The position numbers and the translations under genes are program-made. The notes below the pieces were generated by a model, which saw only the letters and a list, made by a program, of their open reading frames with translations, was not told the origin of the DNA and did no database searches. Shown piece after piece: positions 17,030-25,008 of a stretch of DNA of 64,000 bases. Where the stretch lies: NCBI RefSeq assembly GCF_009618275.1, contig NZ_WIAD01000022.1:26217-90216 (forward strand), given 5' to 3'. The DNA comes from Roseimaritima sediminicola (lineage in GTDB: Bacteria > Planctomycetota > Planctomycetia > Pirellulales > Pirellulaceae). Within the stretch, counting starts at the first letter, position 1, and the number at the start of each line of letters is the position of its first letter.

Positions 17030-17617
17030 TTGAACGATGCGTGCAAACATTGCGGTGTTTCCTACGCTGACCTCCAGCACGCCGGACTAAATGGCCTTCA
17101 CCGATGCCGCGCTTGCGACTCGGAGTCCTGTGACAAATGCGTTATTCACGAATACGTCAGTTCGCAAGTCGCATTTCTACATTGCCCTATGTGTGGTTCA
17201 GATCGTCTGGATGAACTTGATTCACGCGACCGTTTTACGATCTTCACAAGTTTTGCCGACTTGATCACCAAATCCGACGCTGTTGCGATGTTGTACGTTC
17301 CATGGTCAGCGTACGCACGACGAAACGAACCGATCACAATTGCAGCGTTGGAAAAACTCGATACCTGTCGCCCACATTTTGCGCTGCTTGACGAAGAAGA
17401 CTCCGGCGTTCGGACCGCTGTCGCCGATTGGTTTCCCGAGATTACGAACGCTGACGTGCCGCTCGGAAAGGGATCCCTGATTTGGATTGCGAATGGAAAT
17501 CCGGTAGTCTATCGCCATGGTGGTCCGTACTTGGCATTGCTTGATGTCCTGGAGACGTCACGGCAAGTATGGGGTAACAACGCGATGCACGACGAGTCGC
17601 CGAGTCGTGATTATTGA
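17030..17617 (+). CDS. Unknown protein with four CxxC knuckles (cassette gene 1)
   Basis: 195 residues, not recognised as a whole. The N-terminus carries C5xxC8, C26xxC29, C34xxC37 and C52xxC55, enough for two zinc-ribbon sites. The rest has no clear domain. The start is a TTG at 17030. Base composition is visibly lower in GC than the flanking genes, with AT-ending codons. The final residues GNNAMHDE are encoded inside the downstream attC-like repeat, so the reading frame runs into it. Together with the GTTACCC core 20 bp upstream, this suggests a mobile gene cassette. Function unknown. Confidence 0.65.
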   Translation: MNDACKHCGVSYADLQHAGLNGLHRCRACDSESCDKCVIHEYVSSQVAFLHCPMCGSDRLDELDSRDRFTIFTSFADLITKSDAVAMLYVPWSAYARRNEPITIAALEKLDTCRPHFALLDEEDSGVRTAVADWFPEITNADVPLGKGSLIWIANGNPVVYRHGGPYLALLDVLETSRQVWGNNAMHDESPSRDY

Positions 17618-17662
17618 AGTGGATGATTACTCACGGCGCCCGCGTGATCGCCACCGTTACCC
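17572..17662 (+). other. attC-like recombination site A (91 bp)
   Basis: Starts GGGTAAC and ends GTTACCC. The inner arms GCGAT-G-CACG and CGTG-ATCGC pair with one extra unpaired G on the left arm, the arrangement of R''/L'' and L'/R' boxes in integron attC sites. A second copy of exactly the same length lies at 18107, with compensatory changes. The outer cores deviate from the RYYYAAC/GTTRRRY consensus, though AAC and GTT are kept. Confidence 0.62.
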
Positions 17663-17702
17663 GAGATCGCAACCCGTTCGACGCACACGCGAGTTTTGAT
17701 TC

Positions 17703-18095
17703 ATGCCGTTTTGGAAACGCAAACCGAAGGAACCCGGCCCTCCCGCAACGGGACCCGATTTCTCGAATGTTGACTCACTTGAGAAGGCGATCGCTCTGGT
17801 CGACGAGGGAACGCTTGAGCCGCTTTACTTGATGCCCCTTGAATTCGGTGGTCCCGAACATCCACAGAACACCGTATACGTTCCGGTCGGTGTTGTTGAT
17901 ATCAAACGCAGTACCGACTTGAATATCATTGCCCCGCTAATCAAATCCGGTGACGTCAAGGATTACTCTGCTGTGCCGGAATATCGTGGGCGTAGCTTCG
18001 TCCCAATGAGCATTCAGATCGAGGCGACCGATCCCAAGCAATTCAAAACAGAGATTGCTATTTGGGGCGAATCACTTGATCAAAAGGGTGATTGA
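17703..18095 (+). CDS. Unknown protein (cassette gene 2)
   Basis: 130 residues, unrecognised. A basic Pro-rich start (MPFWKRKPKEPGPP) is followed by a mixed alpha/beta body, with no signal peptide or membrane segment. It probably acts in the cytoplasm. Codon use is AT-richer than the neighbours. It begins 40 bp after attC-like site A, and site B starts 11 bp after its stop, so it would be a complete cassette (17657-18191). Start at ATG 17703. Small cassette genes of this kind are often of unknown function. Confidence 0.6.
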   Translation: MPFWKRKPKEPGPPATGPDFSNVDSLEKAIALVDEGTLEPLYLMPLEFGGPEHPQNTVYVPVGVVDIKRSTDLNIIAPLIKSGDVKDYSAVPEYRGRSFVPMSIQIEATDPKQFKTEIAIWGESLDQKGD

Positions 18096-18106
18096 TCGGA
18101 TAGATC

Positions 18107-18197
18107 GGGTAACAATCGGATGCACGACGAGTCGGCGAGTCGTGGTTTTTGAAGTGGAAGATCTCGCGCGCCGACCGCGTGATCCGTTTCGTTCTGT
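18107..18197 (+). other. attC-like recombination site B (91 bp)
   Basis: Same design as site A: GGGTAAC at the left, arms CGGAT-G-CACG and CGTG-ATCCG with the same unpaired G, and a right core GTTCTGT. Relative to site A, the left arm changes GCGAT to CGGAT and the right arm ATCGC to ATCCG, so pairing is maintained. The bases after GTT differ completely, as expected where cassettes join after the G. Confidence 0.62.
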
Positions 18198-18234
18198 CGC
18201 TAAACCGCGACGCTACCGCCGCTAAGGGGTTGCC

Positions 18235-18684
18235 ATGACTGCCTCGCCCAGTCCTGAAGACCTAAGCAAGTGTCATGCTCACTGGCGACGCGTCTACAAC
18301 CGCCTGTGGCTCGCTGTTGTTGCTGTCCTGGCGGTCGGCGGCGCGATCGTTTGGGCTTTCACCCGAAACATCGACCACCTCTATTCGGCCCTGTTCCTCG
18401 CGGTCTTTCCGTTCGTGGGCCAGCTCTACAACCACTTTTATTTGTTCAATCCACGACACGATCCCCTCAAGACGCAACAGCGATTAGAGGATCTCGCTGA
18501 AAAACAACAGAAGAATGTCCGAACCGTGTCGCTAGTGAATGGCTCGATTCTATTGATTGCTTCGCCAATTTTTATCGTCATCGGTGTTGCGGCAGGCGCT
18601 GAATACGGTGTTGTGGGGGCTGTGGTTGGTGGTATTATTGGATCGGTCTGGCTCGTTAGCGGGCTCCTCGGCATCGGAAAGTGA
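18235..18684 (+). CDS. Unknown small membrane protein (cassette-like gene 3)
   Basis: 149 residues with about four hydrophobic segments: residues 22-42, 48-72, 103-122 and 124-147, the last Gly/Val-rich. A charged, amphipathic stretch (about 80-100, HDPLKTQQRLEDLAEKQQ) lies on one side of the membrane. An AAGGGG motif sits just upstream of the ATG. It lies 37 bp after attC-like site B and shares the lower GC of the island, but has no attC-like repeat after its stop. It may be the last, decayed cassette or a flanking gene. No family recognised. Confidence 0.6.
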   Translation: MTASPSPEDLSKCHAHWRRVYNRLWLAVVAVLAVGGAIVWAFTRNIDHLYSALFLAVFPFVGQLYNHFYLFNPRHDPLKTQQRLEDLAEKQQKNVRTVSLVNGSILLIASPIFIVIGVAAGAEYGVVGAVVGGIIGSVWLVSGLLGIGK

Positions 18685-19033
18685 AGGGTCGGGGGCAGTG
18701 GAGGGTCGTTGCTGTGCTAGCAGCTAGCTGTTGGGCGGAGCAGTGACTGTCCCCGCTCCGGGTTTCGACCCACACGATGGGCTTGGCTGGGCTGGACAAC
18801 CGCATTGATCCCCGTCGCGATCCTGGTGCACTACTTCGTGTTTTGGCCTTTGCTTCGAATCCCGATCGAAATCTAGCGTTACGTGAACCCGCTGGGTATA
18901 TGCTGCTTGTAGAGGACATTGTGTACGGGCTGGGGGCGAGCGGGCTCAGGTGCAACAGAATAACTTAATGCATCTGTTTTCCGGCCGCGCACTGTATCGG
19001 GTCGCGGCAACGGTGGTGGTGCTGCTGTGCAAT
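18685..19033. other. Intergenic region without supported gene
   Basis: A 63-codon open stretch at 18777 has no family features and is ignored. Bases around 18950-19033 (GTGCAACAGAATAACT... GGTGGTGCTGCTGTGCAA) are related to 35770-35850, so the leader of a composite repeat sits here ahead of the palindrome at 19034. Confidence 0.5.
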
Positions 19034-19104
19034 CCCCCTCACCCCCGCCCCCTCTCCCCCGAAGCCTGACTCGCTGGGGCTCGCCAGGCTTCGGGGGAGA
19101 GGGG
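19034..19104 (+). repeat. GC-rich palindromic intergenic repeat (family 1)
   Basis: CCCCTCACCCCCGCCCCC arm, then the GAAGCCTGACTCGC / GCCAGGCTTC stem, then GGGGGAGAGGGG. It is nearly identical to 19607 and 35852, and is the reverse complement of 5314. It lies 21 bases before the M50-like gene. Confidence 0.8.
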
Positions 19105-19125
19105 AGAAAGGTTTTTTGTTCCTAC

Positions 19126-19644
19126 ATGGACTTCAAAAAGCTTGGTTGTAGGATTTTGACGAAACGCATCATTAAAATCGTTGTTTTGCTTGTCGTCTCT
19201 TGGGTGGTGATGGCGTTCACGCATGAAGCGGGGCACCTCCTCGGCGGGATGGTTTGCGGAGCGACGCTGACGGATTTTGACCTGGCGCCCTGGCGGATGC
19301 CGTACAGTCTGCACGCTCCCGATCCACACCCGTTGGTCACGCTGTGGGCGGGGCCGCTGTTCGGCGTGGCAGCACCGCTGTTGGTTGCGGCGATCCTTCG
19401 CAAAAGCTGGGGGTGGTTCGTTGCCGATTTCTGTCTGCTCGCCAACGGTGGCTACCTGGCACTCGCCTGGGTGTCGGGCGATCCGTTCCTCGACACCCCG
19501 CGTTTGCTCGATGCCGGAGCCCATCCGGCCACGATCGTGTTGTACTGTGTCGCGACCATCGGCACCGGTTACGTTCGGTTTCGCTCCGACTGTAGGCAGG
19601 TGCTGTCCCCCTCACCCCCCGGCCCCCTCTCCCCCGAAGCCTGA
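19126..19644 (+). CDS. Small M50-like membrane metallopeptidase homologue
   Basis: 172 residues. The first helix contains VVMAFTHEAGHLLGG, an HExxH zinc motif at a membrane face as in site-2-protease-like M50 proteins. Two to three further hydrophobic segments follow (about 65-85, 90-108 and 125-150). No clear second ligand motif (NxxPxxxLDGG) is present, so activity is uncertain. The gene is bracketed by two copies of the same palindromic repeat. Its last about 12 codons (LSPSPPGPLSPEA) and its stop are repeat sequence, so the native C-terminus has been replaced or extended. Start at ATG 19126, just outside the upstream repeat. Confidence 0.6.
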   Translation: MDFKKLGCRILTKRIIKIVVLLVVSWVVMAFTHEAGHLLGGMVCGATLTDFDLAPWRMPYSLHAPDPHPLVTLWAGPLFGVAAPLLVAAILRKSWGWFVADFCLLANGGYLALAWVSGDPFLDTPRLLDAGAHPATIVLYCVATIGTGYVRFRSDCRQVLSPSPPGPLSPEA

Positions 19645-19680
19645 CTCGCTGGGGCTCGCCAGGCTTCGGGGGAGAGGGGG
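19607..19680 (+). repeat. GC-rich palindromic repeat overlapping a gene 3' end (family 1)
   Basis: Nearly identical to 19034-19104 in the same orientation. The TGA of the M50-like gene (19642-19644) lies in the GAAGCCTGACTCGC arm. Confidence 0.8.
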
Positions 19681-19719
19681 AGAAACGACCAACGGAGAAA
19701 CGATCAGGGGAAGAAACCG

Positions 19720-19893
19720 CTAAGCACGTCGGCATGAATCTTTCGGTGAAACCCCGCGACAACACCCTCCCGCGCAGCGGGAGGGTCGGGCTCTTAGGCC
19801 CGGGGAGGGCCCTGCGAAAACCCTCTCCGGGCCTGAGAGCCCGACTCTCCCAAAGGGAGAGTGATGCCGAATTAAAGGTTGCGACGTGCTTAG
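19720..19893 (+). mobile_element. MITE-like element, 174 bp, copy 2
   Basis: Same 12-bp terminal inverted repeats (CTAAGCACGTCG / CGACGTGCTTAG) and inner hairpins as 9419-9591, with a handful of substitutions. It is inserted between the M50-like gene and kdsD. Bases 19920-20000 after it contain the AGATTTGAGATC-type sequence seen around 5250, 5610, 35640 and 35944. No gene is supported from 19645 to 20075. Confidence 0.8.
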
Positions 19894-20075
19894 TGGTTGG
19901 TCCAGGTTTCCTTCTAGGGGTAGCTGATCTCGCCAGAGATTGGACGGAAGCGGCGAGCAGATCCAAAGTCTGGCGACTTCAGCTACGCTCAGATCTGTGT
20001 TGTTTCCCGTGGGCGTTCGGCGTTACACTTCCGTTCGAACCCTCGTTCCCTTTCCGCACCGAAGGCGCGTCACGG

Positions 20076-21122
20076 ATGACTCAGCCCCTTGCCCAGAATG
20101 CCGCCCCTGCCGGCTCGCTGCAGACGCCGCTGGAGCGTTTGCGCTTTGTCCGCGAGATCGTGGCTCGCGAAGCCGACGTGCTGCGACAAGTCGCTGCTAG
20201 CATGACGCTCGACGCCGTCGAGGCGGCGCAGCGCACGGCCGAAACACCGGGCAGCGTTATCTTGACCGGAATCGGCAAAGCGGGGTTGATCGGCCGAAAA
20301 CTGGTCGCAACGCTTGCTAGCACAGGTACTCCGGCTCAGTTCCTGCACCCTTCCGAGGCGATTCATGGGGATTTGGGCGTGGTCCGCAGCGGCGACCTGG
20401 TCTGGGTGCTTTCCAACAGCGGCCGCAGCGACGAAGTCTTGCAGATTTTGCCCGCTCTGCGGCAACAAGCCCAAGCTTTGGTGGCCCTGACGGCCGATAA
20501 AGACAATCCGGTGGCGGCCGCGGCCGATTGCGTGGTCACCCTGGGCAAACACGACGAAGCCTGTCCGCTGGGACTGGCCCCGAGCAGCAGCACCGCGGCG
20601 ATGCTGGCCGTGGGTGATGCGATCGCTTTGCTGGCTAGCCAGCTGCGCGGGTTTTCCCAGCACGATTTCGCTCGCTTCCACCCCGGTGGCAGTTTGGGCA
20701 AAAAACTAACGCGGGTCGAACAATTGATGCGGCCCTTGCCGCAGTGCCGGGTCGCCCGGCAAACGGCGACCGTGCGGGAAACCATTTCCGCGGCGGCCGA
20801 CCGGACGCGGCGGACCGGCGCGGTGATGTTGGTCGACGAGAACGGCTGTTTAACAGGATTGTTTACCGATAGCGACTTGGCACGTTTGTTGGCCGCCCGC
20901 AGCGATGACCGCCTGGACGATGCGATCGACACGGTCATGACGCGCGGCGTGCGCACGGTGCAGGTGGGCGATCGTCTGGGCGACGCGATCGCGGTGCTGG
21001 CTGGACGCAAGATCAGTGAATTGCCGGTCGTCGACGCCCAGGGCCGCCCGGTGGGATTGTTGGATATTACCGACGTGGTTTCATTGTCCGAGCCTTCGCG
21101 AGCGGCGATCCCGCTGCGATAA
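20076..21122 (+). CDS. kdsD: Arabinose-5-phosphate isomerase (KpsF/GutQ family)
   Basis: Makes D-arabinose 5-phosphate from ribulose 5-phosphate for Kdo synthesis. 348 residues: an SIS domain (about 35-180) with GSVILTGIGKAGLIGRK, IHGDLGVV and SNSGRSDEV, the linker FHPGGSLGK, then two CBS domains (about 215-270 and 285-340). The open frame extends upstream to 19734 through the MITE and other repeat sequence, so the ATG at 20076 (MTQPLAQNA) is chosen, giving the usual family length. kdsC follows 45 bp later and the LptC-position gene after that, mirroring the yrbH-yrbI-yrbK order of proteobacteria. It supports an LPS-bearing outer membrane. Confidence 0.9.
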   Translation: MTQPLAQNAAPAGSLQTPLERLRFVREIVAREADVLRQVAASMTLDAVEAAQRTAETPGSVILTGIGKAGLIGRKLVATLASTGTPAQFLHPSEAIHGDLGVVRSGDLVWVLSNSGRSDEVLQILPALRQQAQALVALTADKDNPVAAAADCVVTLGKHDEACPLGLAPSSSTAAMLAVGDAIALLASQLRGFSQHDFARFHPGGSLGKKLTRVEQLMRPLPQCRVARQTATVRETISAAADRTRRTGAVMLVDENGCLTGLFTDSDLARLLAARSDDRLDDAIDTVMTRGVRTVQVGDRLGDAIAVLAGRKISELPVVDAQGRPVGLLDITDVVSLSEPSRAAIPLR

Positions 21123-21167
21123 CGACGACCCGAAACCCGAGCGAATTGGACTTTTCACGAGCACCCC

Positions 21168-21713
21168 TTGATGACGCACCCCGCACTGGCCAGCGACGCT
21201 TCGTTGGCCGCCAAGATCAAACTGATCCTTTCCGACGTCGATGGCGTTTTGACCAACGGTCAAATCATCTACGACAACAGCGGTGTGGAAACCAAAGCCT
21301 TTCACGTTCGCGACGGGCTGGGCATCAAGCTGTGGCAGCGGGCGGGCCATCAGTTCGGGATCCTGACCTCGCGCAACAGCCAGATCGTGCGAATGCGAGC
21401 GGCCGAGCTGGGGATCGAAACGGTCCGCCAGGGGATCGAAAGCAAATGGCCGGCGGCCGCAGAGATGATCGAGGCCCTGGGGCTGACTCCCGAACAGACC
21501 TGTTACATCGGCGACGACCTGCCCGACCTGTCGGTACTCCGCCGCGTCGCCCTGCCGATCGCCGTTGCCGATGCCGCGGCAGATGTCCGCGCGGCGGCCA
21601 CCTGGATCACCAAGGCGGCCGGTGGCGAAGGCGCGGTGCGTGAAGTGATCGAGCGATTGCTGCGGGCACAGGATGTGTGGGAGGAAGTGGCGTCGGTGAA
21701 AGTCAACTCGTAA
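21168..21713 (+). CDS. kdsC: 3-deoxy-D-manno-octulosonate 8-phosphate phosphatase
   Basis: HAD-superfamily C0 phosphatase that dephosphorylates Kdo-8-phosphate. 181 residues. The motif I aspartates are D23 and D25 (SDVDGVLTNG), followed by IIYDNSGVETKAFHVRDGLG, which is diagnostic of KdsC, motif II TSRNS, the motif III lysine in GIESKWPA, and motif IV IGDDLPDL. It lacks a cap domain, as expected for the tetrameric KdsC type. Placed between kdsD and the LptC-position gene. All catalytic residues are visible. Confidence 0.92.
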   Translation: MMTHPALASDASLAAKIKLILSDVDGVLTNGQIIYDNSGVETKAFHVRDGLGIKLWQRAGHQFGILTSRNSQIVRMRAAELGIETVRQGIESKWPAAAEMIEALGLTPEQTCYIGDDLPDLSVLRRVALPIAVADAAADVRAAATWITKAAGGEGAVREVIERLLRAQDVWEEVASVKVNS

Positions 21714-21726
21714 GCGAACTGCGCCG

Positions 21727-24700
21727 ATGGCTGCCAGGCTGCTGAACTACACGATCGCGTTCGCCGTGTTGGCCGTGGGAGCCCTGCTCTATCACGTCAC
21801 GGTGGTGCGTTGGCTCAAACCACCCGACGTGGTCCTGGCCGAGATCGTGCATGTCCGTCAAGCCGCCGAGCCGTCGCCGCTGGACCAGATGTTTCCCGAA
21901 GGCTCCTGGCAGCGCAGCGCCGGCAAACGCCTGATCATCAAAGATCAGGGCTATGTGCTGTTCAGCGAACGCAAGCAGATCACGCCCAGCCAGTGGCGGG
22001 TGTGGCCGGTCACCGTGGTGATGCAGCGACACGGCCAACCCTCGATCGTGATGGACGCGCCGGAGGGTGCCGAGGTGACGTTCGCCGAAGCCCTGGACGT
22101 GGTGGGCAGCGAAGCTCCGCCGATCAAAGGCGGCCAATTAATCGGCAAGGTCTCGATCCGCAGCACGGCCGCTCGGGCCGGTGAGTCGCTGCCGATGCGG
22201 GACCAGCTGGAAATCCAAGCTTCCGACGTCGGGATCGACAGCCGCCGCATCTGGACCAACGAAGCCATTCACCTACGGTGGGGACAAAGCGTCCTGGACG
22301 GCCGCAACCTGACGATCCGCTTGGCCGGCGGGGGAGCGATTCCGACCAGCGGCGGCCAGTCCCCGTTGTCGGTCCTGGACAGCATGGAGCTGGTCTATCT
22401 GGAACGTTTGCAATTGCCCGTGCCCGGACGCGGCCGCATTCACGGCGGCGCCGGACCGGCGGGTACGAAAGCTGCCGGTGCAACTCCCCCCGATGTCTCC
22501 GGCGACACGGCCGATGTCTCCGGCGACACGGCCGATGTCTCCGGCGACACGGCCGATGTCTCCGGCGACACGGCCGATGTCTCCGGCGACACGGCCGAAG
22601 TTCCTGACGGCACGGCCGAAGTTCCCGACGGCACGGCCACGTTGACCTGCAAGGGCCGCGTCACCTTTGACTTCGCCACCGACCTGCTGCAGCTGCGCGA
22701 TTCGGTGCGGCTGGTGCATCAGCCCCACGAGGGGCCTGAGGACACGATTCGGTGCGATCGGGTGACCTTGGAATTTAACAACCCGTTGGCGTCGGACCTG
22801 GCGCGTGAGTCGGTCGACGATTGGCTGCAGGAAATCGAAGCGGTGGGCCGGCCGGTGTTGATCAAACTGCCCTCGGTCGAGGCCGAAGCCGTGGCCGAAT
22901 CGATCCGCTACGACGCCGAAGCCGGGACGCTGCATGTGCAGGGCAGTGCCGGAGTGCGGCTGGCGTACCGCGGTGTGAATTTTCAAACCTCCGACTTCGT
23001 CTACCAGTTTCACGCCGACGATCCGGAGCGAATCGGAGCTCTGGATTGTGCCGGCAGCGGCTTTCTGGATTTTCAAAACGACCCTTCGCTGGCCATCAAG
23101 ACGTTGCGGTGGAGCAAAGGCCTGCGGTTGCAGCCGTTGGCTGACGCGGATCGATACGAGGTCTGGATCGATGGCAAAGTTACGACAACTCTGACCGACG
23201 GCGGCAAGATCCTGGCCGATACGCTGCGCGGCAGCTTTCGGCGCTTAGCTCCCGATCCCAAGAAACCGGCCCAGCACGTCCAGGAACCCCGTTCGCTGGC
23301 GACGCTGGAGCCCGAACAGGCGTCGGCGACCGGGAATGTGGTTTTTGACACGTCGTTGATGTACGCCGAAACCAATCTGTTGCAATTGTTCTTCGACGTG
23401 TTGAAACCTGGCGACCAGCCTGCCGGAGAGCCCGGGGTGGCGTTGAATCCGGCATCGGGAGCGGCCAAGCGGTTTTGGGTGCGGCAGCCCGAGCAGGCCG
23501 ACACCGTGACGCCGGTCGCGCGGCCGCGTCCGACTCTGACCGCCGAATCGGTGCACGCGAATTTGACGTTGGCCGGTCGTGAAGTGGTCGGCAGCGATTT
23601 GAGTGTCGTCGGGCGGGTGCGTCTGAAACATCGCATGGCGACCGAACGGGCCGTCCTGCCGCTGACCGCCGCGGGCGAGAAACTGCGCGTGGTCAGCAAA
23701 GGCGGCCATGACATGATGCAGATCACCGGCGGCCCCGAGCCCGCTCGGTTCGACCTGGGCGACGGGTTCTTCGTCGGCCCGCTGATCCGCGTCAGTACCA
23801 GCGACAACTATGTCTGGATCAACCGGCAGGGGCACCTGCAGATCCCCACCGCACTGTTGCCCGGCGGCGGCGTCGACGGCGGAGCTCCGAGCGGCGCGTC
23901 GGTTGCCCCAAACCCGTTGGCGACCGGCCGCGGCGCCCGCGCCGAGGCGACGATGCACTGGGCTGCGCCGCCGAGCTGCCGCTGGGGCGGAGAGATGTTT
24001 TTCGACGGGCGGACGGTCGAACTGGCCGGCGGCGTGCAGCTGGACGCGGACCTGCGGATGGGCCAAGAACAAACGCCGTGGAAATTGGTGGCCACGGGCG
24101 GCCAGATGCAGATCGCCCTGGACCGGCCGGTGCAGATTCGTCAGAGCGACGCGGTGCGGGAAGCGGCCCTGGATGCGATCACGCTGCGGGGCACGCCCGA
24201 GCAGCCGGTTTTCGTGACGGCCGATCAGAGCAACGCCCAGGGAACGGTTCAGGCTCGGCACGTCTTCAGCGCTCCGCAATTGGTGGTCCAGCCGCAAAGC
24301 GGCCAGTTGCACGGCCCGGGGCCCGGATGGTATCGCCAGTGGGCCGTCGCCCAGCAGGACAGCGCGTTCTCCGGGCTGGTCCCCGAAGGCCATTTGATCG
24401 GAACGCATTTGACGTTTGCCGATCGGCTGCACGGCGATCTGGCGCGAAAAGAGTTGCGCTTTGAACAGAGCGTCCGGATCGGCGTCCGGCCGGTCCGCTC
24501 GTGGGAGGAAACGTTCGACGCCCTCGCGATGGATGCGCTGGATGTCGGCCAAGCGACGGTCGATTGCCAAACCCTGCGGTTGGCTCAAGCTCCGCAGTCG
24601 CCGGCCCCAGTGACCGCCACGGCACCGGCGGGATTCAGTGCCTTCCCGGGTGGGCAAGACCGCGATGCGCACGGCGGCGGAGCGCTGCTGGACGCCTGGG

Positions 24701-25008
24701 AGATCGAGGCGCTGGGCAGCGTGGCATTTCGGGTGCGAAACGAGCGCGGCTTGTTCGAAACCACCGGCAACCGAGCGTCCTACGCCACGGCCAAGGACCT
24801 ATTCATCATCGAAGGCGACGGCCGCCAACCGGCGCGGTTAAAGCAGACGCATCCCAGCGGTCTGCCGGGAGCGAATATCGCGATGGGGATCATCAAGATC
24901 CGTCCGCAGGCGATGGAGGTCGACGGGCAATTGCAATCCGCTTCGCCTGGAATGCTGCCGGCCAGCATGCGAAAAAGGCAGCCGCTTGCTCGTCCGGGTC
25001 GCCCTTGA
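21727..25008 (+). CDS. Large membrane-anchored protein in LptC/LptA position
   Basis: 1093 residues. An N-terminal membrane helix (about 5-25, LLNYTIAFAVLAVGALLYHVTVV) is followed by a long, beta-rich, presumably periplasmic chain with repeated phrases such as GRVTFDFATDLLQLRDSVRLVHQP and VSIRSTAARAG. These resemble OstA/LptC jellyroll strands. Gene order kdsD-kdsC-this gene matches kdsD-kdsC-lptC, so a role in LPS transport across the periplasm is proposed from context. It is far larger than LptC (about 190) or LptA. Residues 256-304 are a tandem repeat of DVSGDTA and EVPDGTA units. The last about 116 bp overlap the convergent zinc-ribbon gene. No close family was recognised. Confidence 0.6.
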   Translation: MAARLLNYTIAFAVLAVGALLYHVTVVRWLKPPDVVLAEIVHVRQAAEPSPLDQMFPEGSWQRSAGKRLIIKDQGYVLFSERKQITPSQWRVWPVTVVMQRHGQPSIVMDAPEGAEVTFAEALDVVGSEAPPIKGGQLIGKVSIRSTAARAGESLPMRDQLEIQASDVGIDSRRIWTNEAIHLRWGQSVLDGRNLTIRLAGGGAIPTSGGQSPLSVLDSMELVYLERLQLPVPGRGRIHGGAGPAGTKAAGATPPDVSGDTADVSGDTADVSGDTADVSGDTADVSGDTAEVPDGTAEVPDGTATLTCKGRVTFDFATDLLQLRDSVRLVHQPHEGPEDTIRCDRVTLEFNNPLASDLARESVDDWLQEIEAVGRPVLIKLPSVEAEAVAESIRYDAEAGTLHVQGSAGVRLAYRGVNFQTSDFVYQFHADDPERIGALDCAGSGFLDFQNDPSLAIKTLRWSKGLRLQPLADADRYEVWIDGKVTTTLTDGGKILADTLRGSFRRLAPDPKKPAQHVQEPRSLATLEPEQASATGNVVFDTSLMYAETNLLQLFFDVLKPGDQPAGEPGVALNPASGAAKRFWVRQPEQADTVTPVARPRPTLTAESVHANLTLAGREVVGSDLSVVGRVRLKHRMATERAVLPLTAAGEKLRVVSKGGHDMMQITGGPEPARFDLGDGFFVGPLIRVSTSDNYVWINRQGHLQIPTALLPGGGVDGGAPSGASVAPNPLATGRGARAEATMHWAAPPSCRWGGEMFFDGRTVELAGGVQLDADLRMGQEQTPWKLVATGGQMQIALDRPVQIRQSDAVREAALDAITLRGTPEQPVFVTADQSNAQGTVQARHVFSAPQLVVQPQSGQLHGPGPGWYRQWAVAQQDSAFSGLVPEGHLIGTHLTFADRLHGDLARKELRFEQSVRIGVRPVRSWEETFDALAMDALDVGQATVDCQTLRLAQAPQSPAPVTATAPAGFSAFPGGQDRDAHGGGALLDAWEIEALGSVAFRVRNERGLFETTGNRASYATAKDLFIIEGDGRQPARLKQTHPSGLPGANIAMGIIKIRPQAMEVDGQLQSASPGMLPASMRKRQPLARPGRP
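22492..22638 (+). repeat. In-frame 21-bp tandem repeat
   Basis: Five copies of a 21-base unit encoding DVSGDTA, followed by two diverged copies encoding EVPDGTA. The copies of the first type are identical, implying recent expansion. The unit is a multiple of three, so the reading frame is kept. Confidence 0.9.

Noticed and set aside
17004..18684. Prophage or toxin-antitoxin origin of the low-GC island
   Set aside because: No phage, integrase or toxin motifs seen. The paired structured repeats at gene 3' ends fit gene cassettes better.
18777..18968. Small 63-codon open frame
   Set aside because: No homology features, no ribosome-binding site, and it lies by a repeat leader.
22492..22638. CRISPR or minisatellite outside genes
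   Set aside because: Contiguous 21-bp units in frame in a coding gene, with no spacers.
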